A DNA stretch of 64,000 nucleotides from Parapedobacter indicus (GTDB lineage: Bacteria > Bacteroidota > Bacteroidia > Sphingobacteriales > Sphingobacteriaceae). The translations under genes were made by a program, and so were the position numbers. Positions 33,315 to 43,022 of this stretch are shown here, piece by piece. Each line of letters begins with the position of its first letter. Position 1 is the first letter of the stretch. The stretch is taken from positions 725,662 through 789,661 of the forward strand of contig NZ_FOQO01000002.1 in NCBI RefSeq assembly GCF_900113765.1, written 5' to 3'. The notes beneath the pieces are model-generated. The model was not told the DNA's origin. It saw only the letters and a program-made list of their open reading frames with translations, and did no database searches.

Positions 33315-33524
33315 ATGGCCAAAAAATTTAAAGTCGGCGATAAAGTAAGCTGGAATTCGGAAGCCGGCCGCGTCTCGGGCACCATCATTAAGGTGCATAC
33401 GGCGGATTTCGATTATAAAGGGTATACCCATCACGCTACCGAAGCAGATCCGCAGTATGAAATCAAAAGCGATAAATCGGATCACATCGCTGCTCACAAA
33501 GGCACCGCGTTGACAAAAAAATAG
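33315..33524 (+). CDS. DUF2945 (HVA1/TUDOR-like) small protein
   Basis: A 69-residue protein matching the DUF2945 pattern: KVGDKVSWNSEAGRVSGTII, then HATEADPQYEIKSDKSD and HKGTALTKK. These small SH3/Tudor-like beta-barrels are widespread; the role is unknown. It lies 20 bases after DUF488 and 7 bases before the EamA transporter, so the three may share an mRNA. Confidence 0.85.
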   Translation: MAKKFKVGDKVSWNSEAGRVSGTIIKVHTADFDYKGYTHHATEADPQYEIKSDKSDHIAAHKGTALTKK

Positions 33525-33531
33525 ATCGTGT

Positions 33532-34401
33532 ATGACGACTCCCCAGACGACCCGCGGCTGGATCAATGGATTCATCGGCGTCGTCCTCTTCAGTGGCTCA
33601 TTGCCCGCCACACGTGCCGCGGTACTCGACCTTGATCCGGTGTTTCTTACGTTGGCCCGCGCCGCTATTGCGGGGGTACTTGCTCTCGCCGTGCTGTTGA
33701 TTTCGGGCGAAAAGCGCCCTGCGCCAAGTCAGCTCCTTTCCCTCCTTGTCGTAGCCATCGGGGTGGTGGTGGGTTTTCCGCTGTTAAGCGCGTTGGCATT
33801 GCAATACATTACGTCTGCCCACTCTCTTGTCTTTCTCGGGCTGCTCCCGCTTGCAACCGCTGCATTCGGTGTATTACGCGGCGGAGAGCGCCCACACCCC
33901 CTATTTTGGCTTTTCTCTGTCATCGGGAGTTTATTGGTAATTGCTTATGCAGTGTGGCAGGGCATTACGGCATCGCCGAAGGGTAATGTACTGATGCTGG
34001 GTGCCATCTTCCTGTGCGGACTGGGCTACGCTGAGGGCGCCGCACTATCCCGGAAACTCGGCGGGTGGCAGGTCATCTCCTGGGCACTGGTCCTTTCGTT
34101 GCCCGTCATGCTGCCGCTCGCGTTTGTCTACCTACCTCCTTCTGTGGCAGGCGTTCGTCCCGCCGCGTGGATTGGTCTGGCCTACGTGTCGCTGTTCAGC
34201 ATGTTCATCGGTTTTATCTTCTGGTACCGGGGCCTGGCACAGGGCGGCATCGCCTCGGTGGGTCAGTTGCAGCTGCTGCAGCCATTTTTCGGCCTGGCAC
34301 TCGCGGCAACGTTGCTTCACGAACACATAAGCCCCGGCATGCTAGCGGTTACCGTGGGGGTGATTGCCTGTGTATATGCGTCAAAGAAATACGCGGAGTA
34401 A
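33532..34401 (+). CDS. EamA/DMT-superfamily transporter
   Basis: A 289-residue inner-membrane protein with ten hydrophobic segments in two EamA repeats (GFIGVVLFSGSLPATRAAVL in the first; GYAEGAALSRKLGGWQVISW and LQLLQPFFGLALAATLLHE in the second). The superfamily exports metabolites such as amino acids; the substrate is unknown. It is convergent with the PUL 3 operon, 40 bases from its end. Confidence 0.92.
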   Translation: MTTPQTTRGWINGFIGVVLFSGSLPATRAAVLDLDPVFLTLARAAIAGVLALAVLLISGEKRPAPSQLLSLLVVAIGVVVGFPLLSALALQYITSAHSLVFLGLLPLATAAFGVLRGGERPHPLFWLFSVIGSLLVIAYAVWQGITASPKGNVLMLGAIFLCGLGYAEGAALSRKLGGWQVISWALVLSLPVMLPLAFVYLPPSVAGVRPAAWIGLAYVSLFSMFIGFIFWYRGLAQGGIASVGQLQLLQPFFGLALAATLLHEHISPGMLAVTVGVIACVYASKKYAE

Positions 34402-34441
34402 AATCGGTGACAAAAATGGAATAGCCGCAGTTTTACAAACG

Positions 34442-35944
34442 CTATGCCCTTCGTTTGATTATTGACTGCACCAATGCTGTATAGCCATCAAATTTTCCTT
34501 GATAATAACTCGCCATGGCTTCATCGGGAACATAGGTTTTTCCGGGGATGACCATCTGCCCGCAAGCCACGTGATAATCGGGGTACCGGCCAATGCCGAC
34601 AGCGGCTGCTATGGCCGCACCCAAACAACCGGTTTCTGCTACCTGCACGGATTCCAGCGGCGTCTGCAAAACGCTCGAAAGCAATTGGGAGAAAACGGGG
34701 CTGCGGGCACCACCGCCGGTAAACCGTGCACTGCGGATTTCCGGACCGGTCGAACGAAGCCGCTGCACGTGAGCCAAGTGGCTGAATGCAATCCCTTCAT
34801 ACACCGCCTGCAACAGATCGTCTTTCGTATGGGAACCCGATAGGTTGTAAAACCCCGAACGGATAATCCCGTTTAGGTTGTTACCGTGCAAAAAGGGCAA
34901 GAACAGGACGTCCGAGTCCACACGGCCGCGATCCGCCAGCCTTTGATCGCAATAAGCAAAAACGGATGTGCCTTTGCGAATGCATTTCTTTTTCGCTCTT
35001 TTCATAAATTGATTGACAAACCACTCCAGGTTTGTCATGGCCGTAGGGCTGGCTTCCACGGCGATTTGCAACATAGGATCTGCAAACAGGGAAACCATGG
35101 CCAATTCTTCGGCTTGAATTTGACCGTCAGACAGCAAGCAGTTAACGCTCCACGATCCGGAGATGACCGTTGCTGAACTCGGGTGGATTGAGCCGCAGCC
35201 AACCATGTTGGCAACCAGATCAATCATTCCGGCAATCACAGGTATGCCCTCGGGCAATCCGGTTTCGCGCGATGCTTCCGCGGTAATCCCCCCGATCACG
35301 GATTCGCTTCGGCGGGGTTGCGGGATTAGGGTTTGTAGCTCGGATAGCCCGAACAGGTCGAACAATGTGGTATTCAGCTTGCGGTCTTCAATGGCCATTA
35401 AATTGGTAACCGACAGGTCTGAATAGTCAGTAGAAACCACTCCCGTTAAACAATAATTCAGGTAGTCCTTACAGAAAAACGCGGTTCCGAGTTGGCCATA
35501 AGTCGGCAAATCATGCAGTCGTAACCAAGCTAATAATGAATTGGTCTGCCCCGGCCAGCAATATTGCCTCGAAAGCGGAAGCGCAGCGGCGGACACCCCG
35601 TCGTCATTCCACCGTTGGCAAATCGCCTCGGCCCTGAAGTCCAGCGACTGGATGCCCACCAGCGGTTTGCCATCTCCATCCAAGCCATAAAGGCCATTTC
35701 CGTGGCCGCAAACACCCACGGCTAAAATCGCCGATGAAGAAATGCCTGCAGACTGGATGGCTGTCTGGATGACACCGGCCACGACCGTCCATAATTCGCT
35801 TAGGTCATACTCGTAAAAACCCGGTTTGGATAACCGCGTGTTCAGACGGCTCGAAGCGGTGCCAACGGATCGCCCTGTCAGGGAAAAGAGGGTCGCCTTA
35901 CATACGGTGTTACCGCAATCTATCCCCAATAGATACGATTCCAT
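34442..35944 (-). CDS. FGGY-family carbohydrate (polyol/ketose) kinase (PUL 3)
   Basis: A 500-residue kinase of the xylulokinase/glycerokinase fold: phosphate loop YLLGIDCGNTVCKATLF at the start, substrate region with VGVCGHGNGLYGLDGDG and IAGMIDLVANMVGCG, and the adenosine motif RFTGGGARSPVFSQLL. Within FGGY it looks closest to the L-xylulose/erythritol kinase type (LyxK, EryA); this is judged by eye. It is the last gene of a 13-gene operon that also encodes a GlpD-like enzyme, so it likely phosphorylates the polyol or ketose that the operon degrades. Confidence 0.88.
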   Translation of the reverse strand: MESYLLGIDCGNTVCKATLFSLTGRSVGTASSRLNTRLSKPGFYEYDLSELWTVVAGVIQTAIQSAGISSSAILAVGVCGHGNGLYGLDGDGKPLVGIQSLDFRAEAICQRWNDDGVSAAALPLSRQYCWPGQTNSLLAWLRLHDLPTYGQLGTAFFCKDYLNYCLTGVVSTDYSDLSVTNLMAIEDRKLNTTLFDLFGLSELQTLIPQPRRSESVIGGITAEASRETGLPEGIPVIAGMIDLVANMVGCGSIHPSSATVISGSWSVNCLLSDGQIQAEELAMVSLFADPMLQIAVEASPTAMTNLEWFVNQFMKRAKKKCIRKGTSVFAYCDQRLADRGRVDSDVLFLPFLHGNNLNGIIRSGFYNLSGSHTKDDLLQAVYEGIAFSHLAHVQRLRSTGPEIRSARFTGGGARSPVFSQLLSSVLQTPLESVQVAETGCLGAAIAAAVGIGRYPDYHVACGQMVIPGKTYVPDEAMASYYQGKFDGYTALVQSIIKRRA

Positions 35945-35961
35945 GCATTCACTTTTTTAGG

Positions 35962-37140
35962 TTACCAGCAGGTCAAATACAATTGCTCAATTTCCGTCGT
36001 TGTCGGCACCACCGGATTGTTTTGCGGACTTCCGGATGCCAGGGCATCGGCCGCCATTTTGCTGACCGACTGCTCGAACGTGGCCCATGATACGCCGACG
36101 CAATCGCGTAATCGCGGAACGTTTAGCTGCCGATTCATCGCTTCCAACGCGTAAACCAAGGCATCAGCCGCCTCTACATCGGTCAATTCAGGCGCTACGA
36201 CGCCCATGGTCCGTGCCGCGGTAGCATAGCGCGCCTCGCAACCCGCTACTGAAAACCGGGTGACCGCGGGCAACAAGATTGCATTGGACAGGCCGTGGGC
36301 CAAATGATACACCGCACCCAATGGACGGCTCATGCCATGAACGAGGCAGACACTACTGTTGGAGAACGCCAGTCCGCCTTGGCATGCTGCGATAGCCATG
36401 CCTTCACGTGCAGCCTCATCTGTAGGGCATGTATACGCCCTAAGGAGATGCTGGCCAACGAGCCCGATACAAGATAACGCAATCGGGTCCGAGAAGGGAT
36501 TCCGCTTTTTTGACACGTAGGCCTCCAATCCATGCGTGAGTGTATCCACACCGACATACGCCGTAAGTTGGGGCGGCATCGTCATCGATAACCGGTAGTC
36601 TACCACCGCGATGTCCGGTAAAAGGGCATTGTCAAATAGCATCATCTTTACCTGCCGGAGTTCATCGGTGATTACAGCTACCCGGGTCGCCTCGCTCCCC
36701 GTGCCTGCGGTGGTGGGCACGGCAATCAACGGCAAGCCAGGATTTGGAATCAGGTGATAGCCGGCGTAACGGGTCAACGGCCCGTCGTTGGTTGCCAATA
36801 CTGAAATGGCCTTTGCTGCATCGATGGGGCTGCCCCCACCCAATGCGACGATCGCATCACAGGAATGCTGCCGCAGCAGTGCCAACCCTTCCAGTACGCT
36901 ATCCATTGTAGGGTCGGGAGAAATGCGGTGGAAAACGACGCTCTTGATGCCGGCTTCCGAAAGGCTGCTGATCGCCTCGCGGACCAACCCCTGTTCCAAA
37001 AGGTATCCGTCGGTTACGATCAACACATGGGTACCCTTCAACCCGATGACCAGCTCGGGCAGCTTCCCGAATGTCCCGCCCCCGGCAATGATTTGCCGGG
37101 GGGCGTTAAAGTCATAAGCAGTTACAATCGGTTGTTCCAT
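35962..37140 (-). CDS. Iron-containing alcohol dehydrogenase (PUL 3)
   Basis: A 392-residue Fe-ADH: NAD-binding GGGSPIDAAKAISVL, GTGSEATRVAVITD, and the metal site GVDTLTHGLEAYVSKKRNPFSD and LVHGMSRPLGAVYHLAHG with the conserved Asp/His ligands. The ATG at 37140 overlaps the TAA of the aldehyde dehydrogenase (TAATG), so translation is coupled; a longer frame to 37326 lies inside that gene and is rejected. It resembles FucO-type lactaldehyde/1,2-diol reductases and may reduce the short aldehyde released by the aldolase. Confidence 0.92.
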   Translation of the reverse strand: MEQPIVTAYDFNAPRQIIAGGGTFGKLPELVIGLKGTHVLIVTDGYLLEQGLVREAISSLSEAGIKSVVFHRISPDPTMDSVLEGLALLRQHSCDAIVALGGGSPIDAAKAISVLATNDGPLTRYAGYHLIPNPGLPLIAVPTTAGTGSEATRVAVITDELRQVKMMLFDNALLPDIAVVDYRLSMTMPPQLTAYVGVDTLTHGLEAYVSKKRNPFSDPIALSCIGLVGQHLLRAYTCPTDEAAREGMAIAACQGGLAFSNSSVCLVHGMSRPLGAVYHLAHGLSNAILLPAVTRFSVAGCEARYATAARTMGVVAPELTDVEAADALVYALEAMNRQLNVPRLRDCVGVSWATFEQSVSKMAADALASGSPQNNPVVPTTTEIEQLYLTCW

Positions 37141-38639
37141 TACCATCCATTTATCCGTTCGTAGTTCGTATCCCATCGGGAAAGCAATACCTTTTGACGG
37201 GTATAGAACAGTATTCCTTCGGTTCCCTGAAGGTGCAAATCGCCATAAAACGACTGGTTCCACCCCGAAAACGGGAAAATAGCCATCGGCGCCGGAACCC
37301 CCACATTCACGCCGATCATCCCGCATTTCATTTCCCGCGCAAATTTCCGTGCTGCTCCGCCGTTGCTAGTATAGATTGTTGCGCCGTTCCCAAAAGGCAG
37401 TGTATTTGCAAGGCGGATGGATTCATCCAACGTACTCGTGTGTACGATCGACAATACCGGACCGAAGACCTCCCGACGGAACACTTCCATATCCGGGCTT
37501 ACCTCATCCAACAACGTAGGTCGCAAGAAAAAGCCGTCGGTATCTTGAAACCTACGTCCATCGCGCATCGGTTTGGCACCCTGCGAAACGGCATGTTGAA
37601 TCGTGTCAGATATCCGATCTCTTGCCAGCCCATCGATGACCGGCCCCATCTGCACATCCACTTGGCCAGTTGTGTCGCCAACGACCAGCTGATCAACCGC
37701 CGCATTCAACTGCTGCAGAAATGCAGCGTCGGTTCCATTCGGAATCATCAACGTCGATCCGGCCATACAACGCTGGCCGCTACATCCAAATGCTGCCCCA
37801 ACAACTGCCCGGACCGCCGAATCAAAATCTGCATCAGGCATCACTACATGGACATTTTTGGCACCCCCACCTGCCTGAACACGTTTACCGCGACTGGTAC
37901 CCAGTTGGTACACCCGCAAGGCAATTTCAGACGACCCCACGAAACTGATGGCGGCAACATCCGGATGCACACACAGCGCTTCCACCACCTCACGGCCTCC
38001 GTGTACCACATTGAATACGCCGGCAGGAAGACCCGCTTGCACCAATAAATCAGCCAGGTACAATGCCGTTAACGGCACTTTTTCACTTGGTTTCAATACA
38101 AACGTATTTCCGCACGCTATCGCGAGGGGAAACATCCACATGGCCACCATAGCCGGAAAATTAAACGGGCTGATGCCCACGCATACACCCAATGGTTCAC
38201 GCATGGTCAATCCGTCAATTTCGGCCGCAAGCTGACCCAGGTTCTCTCCTTTGGTCAGGTGCGCAATGCCGCAGGCAAACTCAACCACTTCAAATCCGCG
38301 GCGTATATCCCCGCGCGCCTCTTCGATGGTTTTTCCGTTTTCGGTAGCGATCAGCCAGGCGATGTGTTCGAGGTGCTCCGCGAGCAGCTCCCGGTAGTGA
38401 AACAGGATATCGGCCCGCTTGGGAGCGGGGACAGCTGCCCACGATGGGAACGCGTCGTTGGCCGCTTTCACGGCCCGGTCCACATCCTCTGCAATGCCGG
38501 AGGGCGTATGCGCGATGACCTGTCCCTTGGATGGGTTATACACCGGTGTGGTGTCGTTACCCCTGCTGCCTGTCCACTGATTGCCGATCAGCAATGGCAC
38601 ATGGCTAAACCGGCCGATAAAATCAGTTGCCTTTTCCAT
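37140..38639 (-). CDS. Aldehyde dehydrogenase, methylmalonate-semialdehyde type (PUL 3)
   Basis: A 499-residue ALDH with PLIGNQWTGSRGNDTTPVYNP, GISPFNFPAMVAMWMFPLA, FVGSSEIALRVYQ and the catalytic region GCSGQRCMAGST, whose Cys is the nucleophile. The block resembles MmsA/IolA enzymes, which can be CoA-acylating; whether CoA is used here is not decidable by eye. It overlaps the aldolase gene by 17 bases and the alcohol dehydrogenase by one. It probably oxidises an aldehyde made in the PUL 3 pathway. Confidence 0.92.
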   Translation of the reverse strand: MEKATDFIGRFSHVPLLIGNQWTGSRGNDTTPVYNPSKGQVIAHTPSGIAEDVDRAVKAANDAFPSWAAVPAPKRADILFHYRELLAEHLEHIAWLIATENGKTIEEARGDIRRGFEVVEFACGIAHLTKGENLGQLAAEIDGLTMREPLGVCVGISPFNFPAMVAMWMFPLAIACGNTFVLKPSEKVPLTALYLADLLVQAGLPAGVFNVVHGGREVVEALCVHPDVAAISFVGSSEIALRVYQLGTSRGKRVQAGGGAKNVHVVMPDADFDSAVRAVVGAAFGCSGQRCMAGSTLMIPNGTDAAFLQQLNAAVDQLVVGDTTGQVDVQMGPVIDGLARDRISDTIQHAVSQGAKPMRDGRRFQDTDGFFLRPTLLDEVSPDMEVFRREVFGPVLSIVHTSTLDESIRLANTLPFGNGATIYTSNGGAARKFAREMKCGMIGVNVGVPAPMAIFPFSGWNQSFYGDLHLQGTEGILFYTRQKVLLSRWDTNYERINGW

Positions 38640-39480
38640 CGGTCGAATAGATTTGCCAGGCCGCTTCCGGAGTAGCCCCGTTATGGATCATCTGCATAAA
38701 TGCCTTCACGATTTGTGACGGGTTGGGATGTTGGTAAATATTCCTGCCGTACACCAGCCCCATAGCCCCTTGTTGTAAATACCCATAACTTTTTGTAAAC
38801 AGATCCTTTAAATCCGCTTTGCCGCCGCCGCGCACCAATACCGGGCAGCGTGCCGCTTCCACCACTTCGTGATAATCTTCCACATGGTCGGTAGGATCGG
38901 CTTTGATGACATCTGCCCCCAGCTCCCGTGCCTGCCTCACCAAAGGAACCACCAGCTTTTTATTGCCATCCACTTGGTATCCGCCGCGGCTGTCGTTGCC
39001 CTTCATCACCAGGGGCTCGATCATCATCGGCATCCCATAGCGATCACATACCCCACGAAGTCTGCTGATATTCCGTAGGCTTGCCCGGTGAAGCGCGGGC
39101 TCGCCCGGCACCAAAAGCAAATTGACCACAATGCAGGATGCATCCATGCGTAAAGCCTCCAGTATCGGTTCCTCTTCGTTCTGCAGCTCGCTAAACATCA
39201 CCTTATGGGTCTGGGCATTATACGGGTTTCCGTAGTCGACCCGCATCACCAATGCCGGTTTTGATTTACCGGGTATGCGTTGCAGAATATCGCTCTGCCC
39301 ATAGTTGGTCTGTATGGCGTCCGGACCTGCGTTGACCAGACTCCAGACAACCGATTCCATATTTTCCAGTCCGTCTAGGAAGTCATACTCATTGAAAACA
39401 CCGTGATCTACGGCCACATCCAAGCATTTGCCGGATTCGTTAAACATCCGATTTAATCGGACCTTTGTTGATTGATACAT
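38623..39480 (-). CDS. Class I (DhnA/LsrF-type) aldolase (PUL 3)
   Basis: A 285-residue TIM-barrel aldolase. DVAVDHGVFNEYDFL at the start, MMIEPLVMKG in the middle and GADVIKADPTDHVEDYHEVV, whose Lys is the expected Schiff-base residue, then VLVRGGGKADLKDL and MGLVYGRNIYQHPNP for the phosphate. Relatives are archaeal-type class I fructose-bisphosphate aldolase and LsrF. In this operon it would cleave a ketose phosphate into a triose phosphate and a short aldehyde; the substrate is inferred. Confidence 0.88.
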   Translation of the reverse strand: MYQSTKVRLNRMFNESGKCLDVAVDHGVFNEYDFLDGLENMESVVWSLVNAGPDAIQTNYGQSDILQRIPGKSKPALVMRVDYGNPYNAQTHKVMFSELQNEEEPILEALRMDASCIVVNLLLVPGEPALHRASLRNISRLRGVCDRYGMPMMIEPLVMKGNDSRGGYQVDGNKKLVVPLVRQARELGADVIKADPTDHVEDYHEVVEAARCPVLVRGGGKADLKDLFTKSYGYLQQGAMGLVYGRNIYQHPNPSQIVKAFMQMIHNGATPEAAWQIYSTDGKGN

Positions 39481-39482
39481 AA

Positions 39483-41183
39483 TTAGTTACTATTAACTTG
39501 ATGTTTTTGCTGTAAAATGCTTATTGTTCGTGCTATTTCTTGCGCCTCGATGCCCGGCATCCCCTTTACGCTTGCAAAAATTGTGGCCAGTTCCTCCAAC
39601 AGCGGCCGGCTTACGGCGCCGGTAAAGGCCATCACCGTGCGGCGAAGGATGAGGTCATCCAAGTGTACCACGTATTCGAATCGAATCAGGAACTCGATTT
39701 CACGCCACGTATAGTCGGGCAGAGCATGCAGCGACCTGTCTTCGTCCGCACCGCAAAAATCACAGACTGCTTCGGCCGTGGTGCCGTAGCGCGCTAGCAG
39801 CACTTCCAAGCGTTGATCGGTAAGCGCCGGATGTAACCGCTTCATCTTCGCCAACCATGCATCCTTCGCCAAATCGGTCGTCGGAAAGTCCCTACCACCG
39901 CCGATGGGCATTTGCTCGCTGTCGGCAACCACCGGTACGTTTAAGTAAGCCGCGATCTGTGAAGTGGCAATGGCTGAAAAAGCACGGAAGGTCGTCCATT
40001 TGCCCCCAACCAGTGAATAAACGGGAAACCGACGCCTACCAACGGGTGGCAACGTCTGGATGGCATGATCGCGGGATATCTGCGCCGTTACGGTCGCCCC
40101 CGAATGCGGCAGTGGGCGCACGCCGGTAAACCGGAATACAATTTCCGAAGTCTTGATATCGATGGAAGGAAACACTTGTTTGACAGACTCCAGCATATAT
40201 TCCACCTCCCACGGTTCGCAGATCACCTTATCGGGATGATCTATACGTACGTCGGTGGATCCCACCAACACGTTGCCATGTATCGGGAAAAGAATGCAAA
40301 TCCGTCCCTCCGCATTTTCATAAAAAAGCATCTGGCCCTGTGTGGCCTCATAAAGTTCCCGGTTGTTGATAACCAGGTGCGAGCCCTTCGTACCGCCAAT
40401 GAACGACGTTTTGCTTTCCATTGCCAAGTTGGTTTGGTCGATCCACGCGCCTGTAGCATTGACCACCACCTCTGGTTTCACCTCGAAGGCTTCGCCTGTG
40501 AGATGGTCTTGCAGCATGACCCCGCCGTTTGGTGTCAGCTGCGCAAGACTGCAGTAATTCAGAAAGGCGCACCGCGGGTTTATCTGCAGCGCGTCATTGA
40601 CCAACTCTACGCAGAGGCGTTCCGGATATGATATCCACGCATCGTAATACGTTGCGGTGGCTACGATAGCCGGGTTAAGCGCTGGCCGATGCCGCAGCGA
40701 CTCCGCTTTGGACCACAGCCGATGTTTCGGCATTACCCGGTTGCGACGCGTATACCAATCGTACGCGGTTAATCCAATTTTGACCAACAGTGCCCCCCGA
40801 TTTACCGACTTCCCTTTTAAGCCAAAAAAAACCTTCATAGCATTAAAAATGCCAGATGTCCGATGAAAAACGGGAATCGTTGTTGCCAACGGCTTCACAT
40901 AATGCGGCGCGTTCTGCAGGAGGAGATTTCGCTCTTTCAGACTTTCCCGTACCAAGCGTGTCTCCCGGTTTTCCAGGTAGCGCAGCCCCCCATGAATCAT
41001 TCGCGAAGGTGCCGAACTGGCACCCGCAGCGATATCCGACTTATCTACCAAAAGCGCATCGATGCCTTGGAGCGCAAGCTCGCGCAGCAACCCCACGCCA
41101 TTGATTCCCGCACCAAGGATCAATACCGGTATTTCCGGCTGGCTTTGAAAACGAGCGATGGTTTCCGATCGTGACCTTGTCAT
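39483..41183 (-). CDS. GlpD-like FAD-dependent polyol-phosphate dehydrogenase (PUL 3)
   Basis: About 566 residues of the glycerol-3-phosphate dehydrogenase/oxidase family: FAD motif LILGAGINGVGLLREL near residue 20, SSAPSRMIHGGLRYLENRETRLV, GGTKGSHLVI, VGSTDVRIDHPDKV, LVGGKWTTFRAFS, and a C-terminal helical domain. The same family includes EryB, which oxidises erythritol 4-phosphate, so beside an FGGY kinase a polyol phosphate other than glycerol 3-phosphate is plausible. Start: ATG at 41183 (10 bases past the preceding gene) or 41213 (overlapping it by 20); the first fits the family start better. Confidence 0.88.
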   Translation of the reverse strand: MTRSRSETIARFQSQPEIPVLILGAGINGVGLLRELALQGIDALLVDKSDIAAGASSAPSRMIHGGLRYLENRETRLVRESLKERNLLLQNAPHYVKPLATTIPVFHRTSGIFNAMKVFFGLKGKSVNRGALLVKIGLTAYDWYTRRNRVMPKHRLWSKAESLRHRPALNPAIVATATYYDAWISYPERLCVELVNDALQINPRCAFLNYCSLAQLTPNGGVMLQDHLTGEAFEVKPEVVVNATGAWIDQTNLAMESKTSFIGGTKGSHLVINNRELYEATQGQMLFYENAEGRICILFPIHGNVLVGSTDVRIDHPDKVICEPWEVEYMLESVKQVFPSIDIKTSEIVFRFTGVRPLPHSGATVTAQISRDHAIQTLPPVGRRRFPVYSLVGGKWTTFRAFSAIATSQIAAYLNVPVVADSEQMPIGGGRDFPTTDLAKDAWLAKMKRLHPALTDQRLEVLLARYGTTAEAVCDFCGADEDRSLHALPDYTWREIEFLIRFEYVVHLDDLILRRTVMAFTGAVSRPLLEELATIFASVKGMPGIEAQEIARTISILQQKHQVNSN

Positions 41184-41193
41184 ATCCACCCCG

Positions 41194-43008
41194 CTATTTT
41201 TCCTGGACGCCATAAAGCCGCGGGAACGGCGGTCTCACCAACCTCACCTCCGCATATTTACCGTATTTATACGCCGGATTGGTATGGATGGGGTTTACCC
41301 GGTATTCACCGCCATTGTTATAGATGGTCATAGTCGGGATGGCATTCTTGTGCAGTTTAATCGCGTGGGCTTCGTTCGGGTTATCCAAGGCATCGAAATA
41401 GTTGCCGGTGATGGTCATATTCGCCCCGCCTTCATCCACATAGATACCCGATGTGATGGTAAATCCACCGCCGATCTGGTGCACAAAATTATCGTGGATG
41501 ACGGTACCGGGCTGGTTACCTACTAAATAAATCCCTGCACCATCCGAGAGGTAGCGCATACCTTTGGATATATCATTCCAAGCAATGGTATTGTGGTGGC
41601 AATGGGTCGCGACCAATGTGGTATCCGTTCCCCAATACCATCCCACGTTGATTCCCGCATAGGGGAAATTGGATATCCGATTATGATCAATCCGGTTATT
41701 GTGTGAATAACCGATCCATATGCCGACGGCCCCGCGATCCGTGGTACCGAAATTATCCAGTACATTGTTCCGGATGAGGTTGTGGTGCGATACGAGGGCC
41801 GCATCTTCAAAGTCCAGGTGCAACGGATGCCCCTTGCCCAGGTACGCACGGCGGTATCCGATTTGGATCACATTACTGCCAACGTCTTCAAATCGATTAC
41901 CCTCAATTGCATTATAAGTACACCCATCGCCAAGCGAAATGGCGCCCTCACCCAGGTTGCGGAAGGTGCAATCCGTAATCCGGCTATTCGCAACCCATGC
42001 CAGCGAAAGCGCAGCCGGGGGAGCATACACGGAATCCGTCCGCCCTGTACCCCAGAAACCAGCCTGCAATCCTTTCCGTTCGACGGCCGTCATGTCCCAT
42101 TCGGTGCCCTCAAACGTAATCCCGTTGATTGAAAAATCACTGATCCGCTGGTTGACCGACCCCGACAGGCGAAACAGCTGGGTTAACGCCGGGTATTCGA
42201 AGACCTGATCGTCCGGCTTTTCTTTGGAAAAATAATACAGCAACCGCTTTTCGCGGTCCAGGTACCATTCGCCTTCGGTGTCTAAAAACGCCTTGGCATT
42301 TTCGAAATGAACACGGTCCCGTTTACCGATCTTGGTATAGCTCGCTTCGGTACCGGGATAGGTTACCGTCACGACGCGTTGTTTTTTACCATCGAAACGT
42401 TCGATGTACTGACGGTTCCAATGCCACATACCCGTGGCATGAAGTTCGGCCCCTTTTATTTTTTCGAAGGCGGCGGGTAGCTTGCCTTGGAAGTACAGTT
42501 CATGCTTCCCGAAATTAATCGAATCCGGCTCCAACCATTCACTTGCATTGGGATACCTCGACCGGGTTGCCCGTTTGCCATTCACGAACAGCTGATTGAA
42601 AACACCTTCCACAGGGCATTTCCAGAGGTTATCGCCCGCGGCCTGCCACTTCCCTTCCATCAACCGATTGCCGGAAATAATAACTTGCTGCCCATGAGCG
42701 GCTTTGAGTGCCACGTGCTTCCATTTTGCGATGGGCGACGTGCCGTCCAGCACAAGCGGTGTTGATAACCGATACGTTCCACCAGCCAGTTGCAGGGTCA
42801 AGGAATCCGCAGCGGGGCGCTTTTCAAGCATCCGGATGGCAGCTTCGAGGGTTGCAACGGGGTGTTGTGCAGAGCCATCTGCTGCATCACTCCCCTCCGG
42901 GGCAACGTAGATCACCGTTTGGCCCTTTACCGCGCAACTCATCAACACACCCGCTGCCAGCAATGCGATGCGCGTGCGTACCAAAATTTGTTTGAATTGA
43001 TTCATCAT
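41194..43008 (-). CDS. Secreted right-handed beta-helix protein, GH141-like (PUL 3)
   Basis: A 604-residue exported protein (signal to about residue 29, ALLAAGVLMSCAVKGQ). It begins VIYVAPEGSDAADGSAQHPVATL and has the GTYRLSTPLVLDG and EGEWYLDREKRLLYYFSKE blocks shared with the PUL 2 protein at 23325, then beta-helix turns rich in N (NRIDHNRISNFPYAG; NMTITGNYFDAL). It lacks the PDZ extension. It probably acts on the glycan before uptake of products; the enzymatic class is an inference. It lies 14 bases after the symporter gene. Confidence 0.85.
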   Translation of the reverse strand: MMNQFKQILVRTRIALLAAGVLMSCAVKGQTVIYVAPEGSDAADGSAQHPVATLEAAIRMLEKRPAADSLTLQLAGGTYRLSTPLVLDGTSPIAKWKHVALKAAHGQQVIISGNRLMEGKWQAAGDNLWKCPVEGVFNQLFVNGKRATRSRYPNASEWLEPDSINFGKHELYFQGKLPAAFEKIKGAELHATGMWHWNRQYIERFDGKKQRVVTVTYPGTEASYTKIGKRDRVHFENAKAFLDTEGEWYLDREKRLLYYFSKEKPDDQVFEYPALTQLFRLSGSVNQRISDFSINGITFEGTEWDMTAVERKGLQAGFWGTGRTDSVYAPPAALSLAWVANSRITDCTFRNLGEGAISLGDGCTYNAIEGNRFEDVGSNVIQIGYRRAYLGKGHPLHLDFEDAALVSHHNLIRNNVLDNFGTTDRGAVGIWIGYSHNNRIDHNRISNFPYAGINVGWYWGTDTTLVATHCHHNTIAWNDISKGMRYLSDGAGIYLVGNQPGTVIHDNFVHQIGGGFTITSGIYVDEGGANMTITGNYFDALDNPNEAHAIKLHKNAIPTMTIYNNGGEYRVNPIHTNPAYKYGKYAEVRLVRPPFPRLYGVQEK

Positions 43009-43022
43009 CTCAATCGGTTTAA

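Noticed and set aside
37140..37326. A longer N-terminus for the iron alcohol dehydrogenase
   Set aside because: The extra 62 residues translate the end of the aldehyde dehydrogenase gene out of frame; the TAATG overlap marks the true start at 37140.
34442..41213. A bacterial microcompartment for the aldehyde chemistry of PUL 3
   Set aside because: Aldehyde and alcohol dehydrogenases are present, but there are no shell proteins and no encapsulation-type N-terminal extensions.
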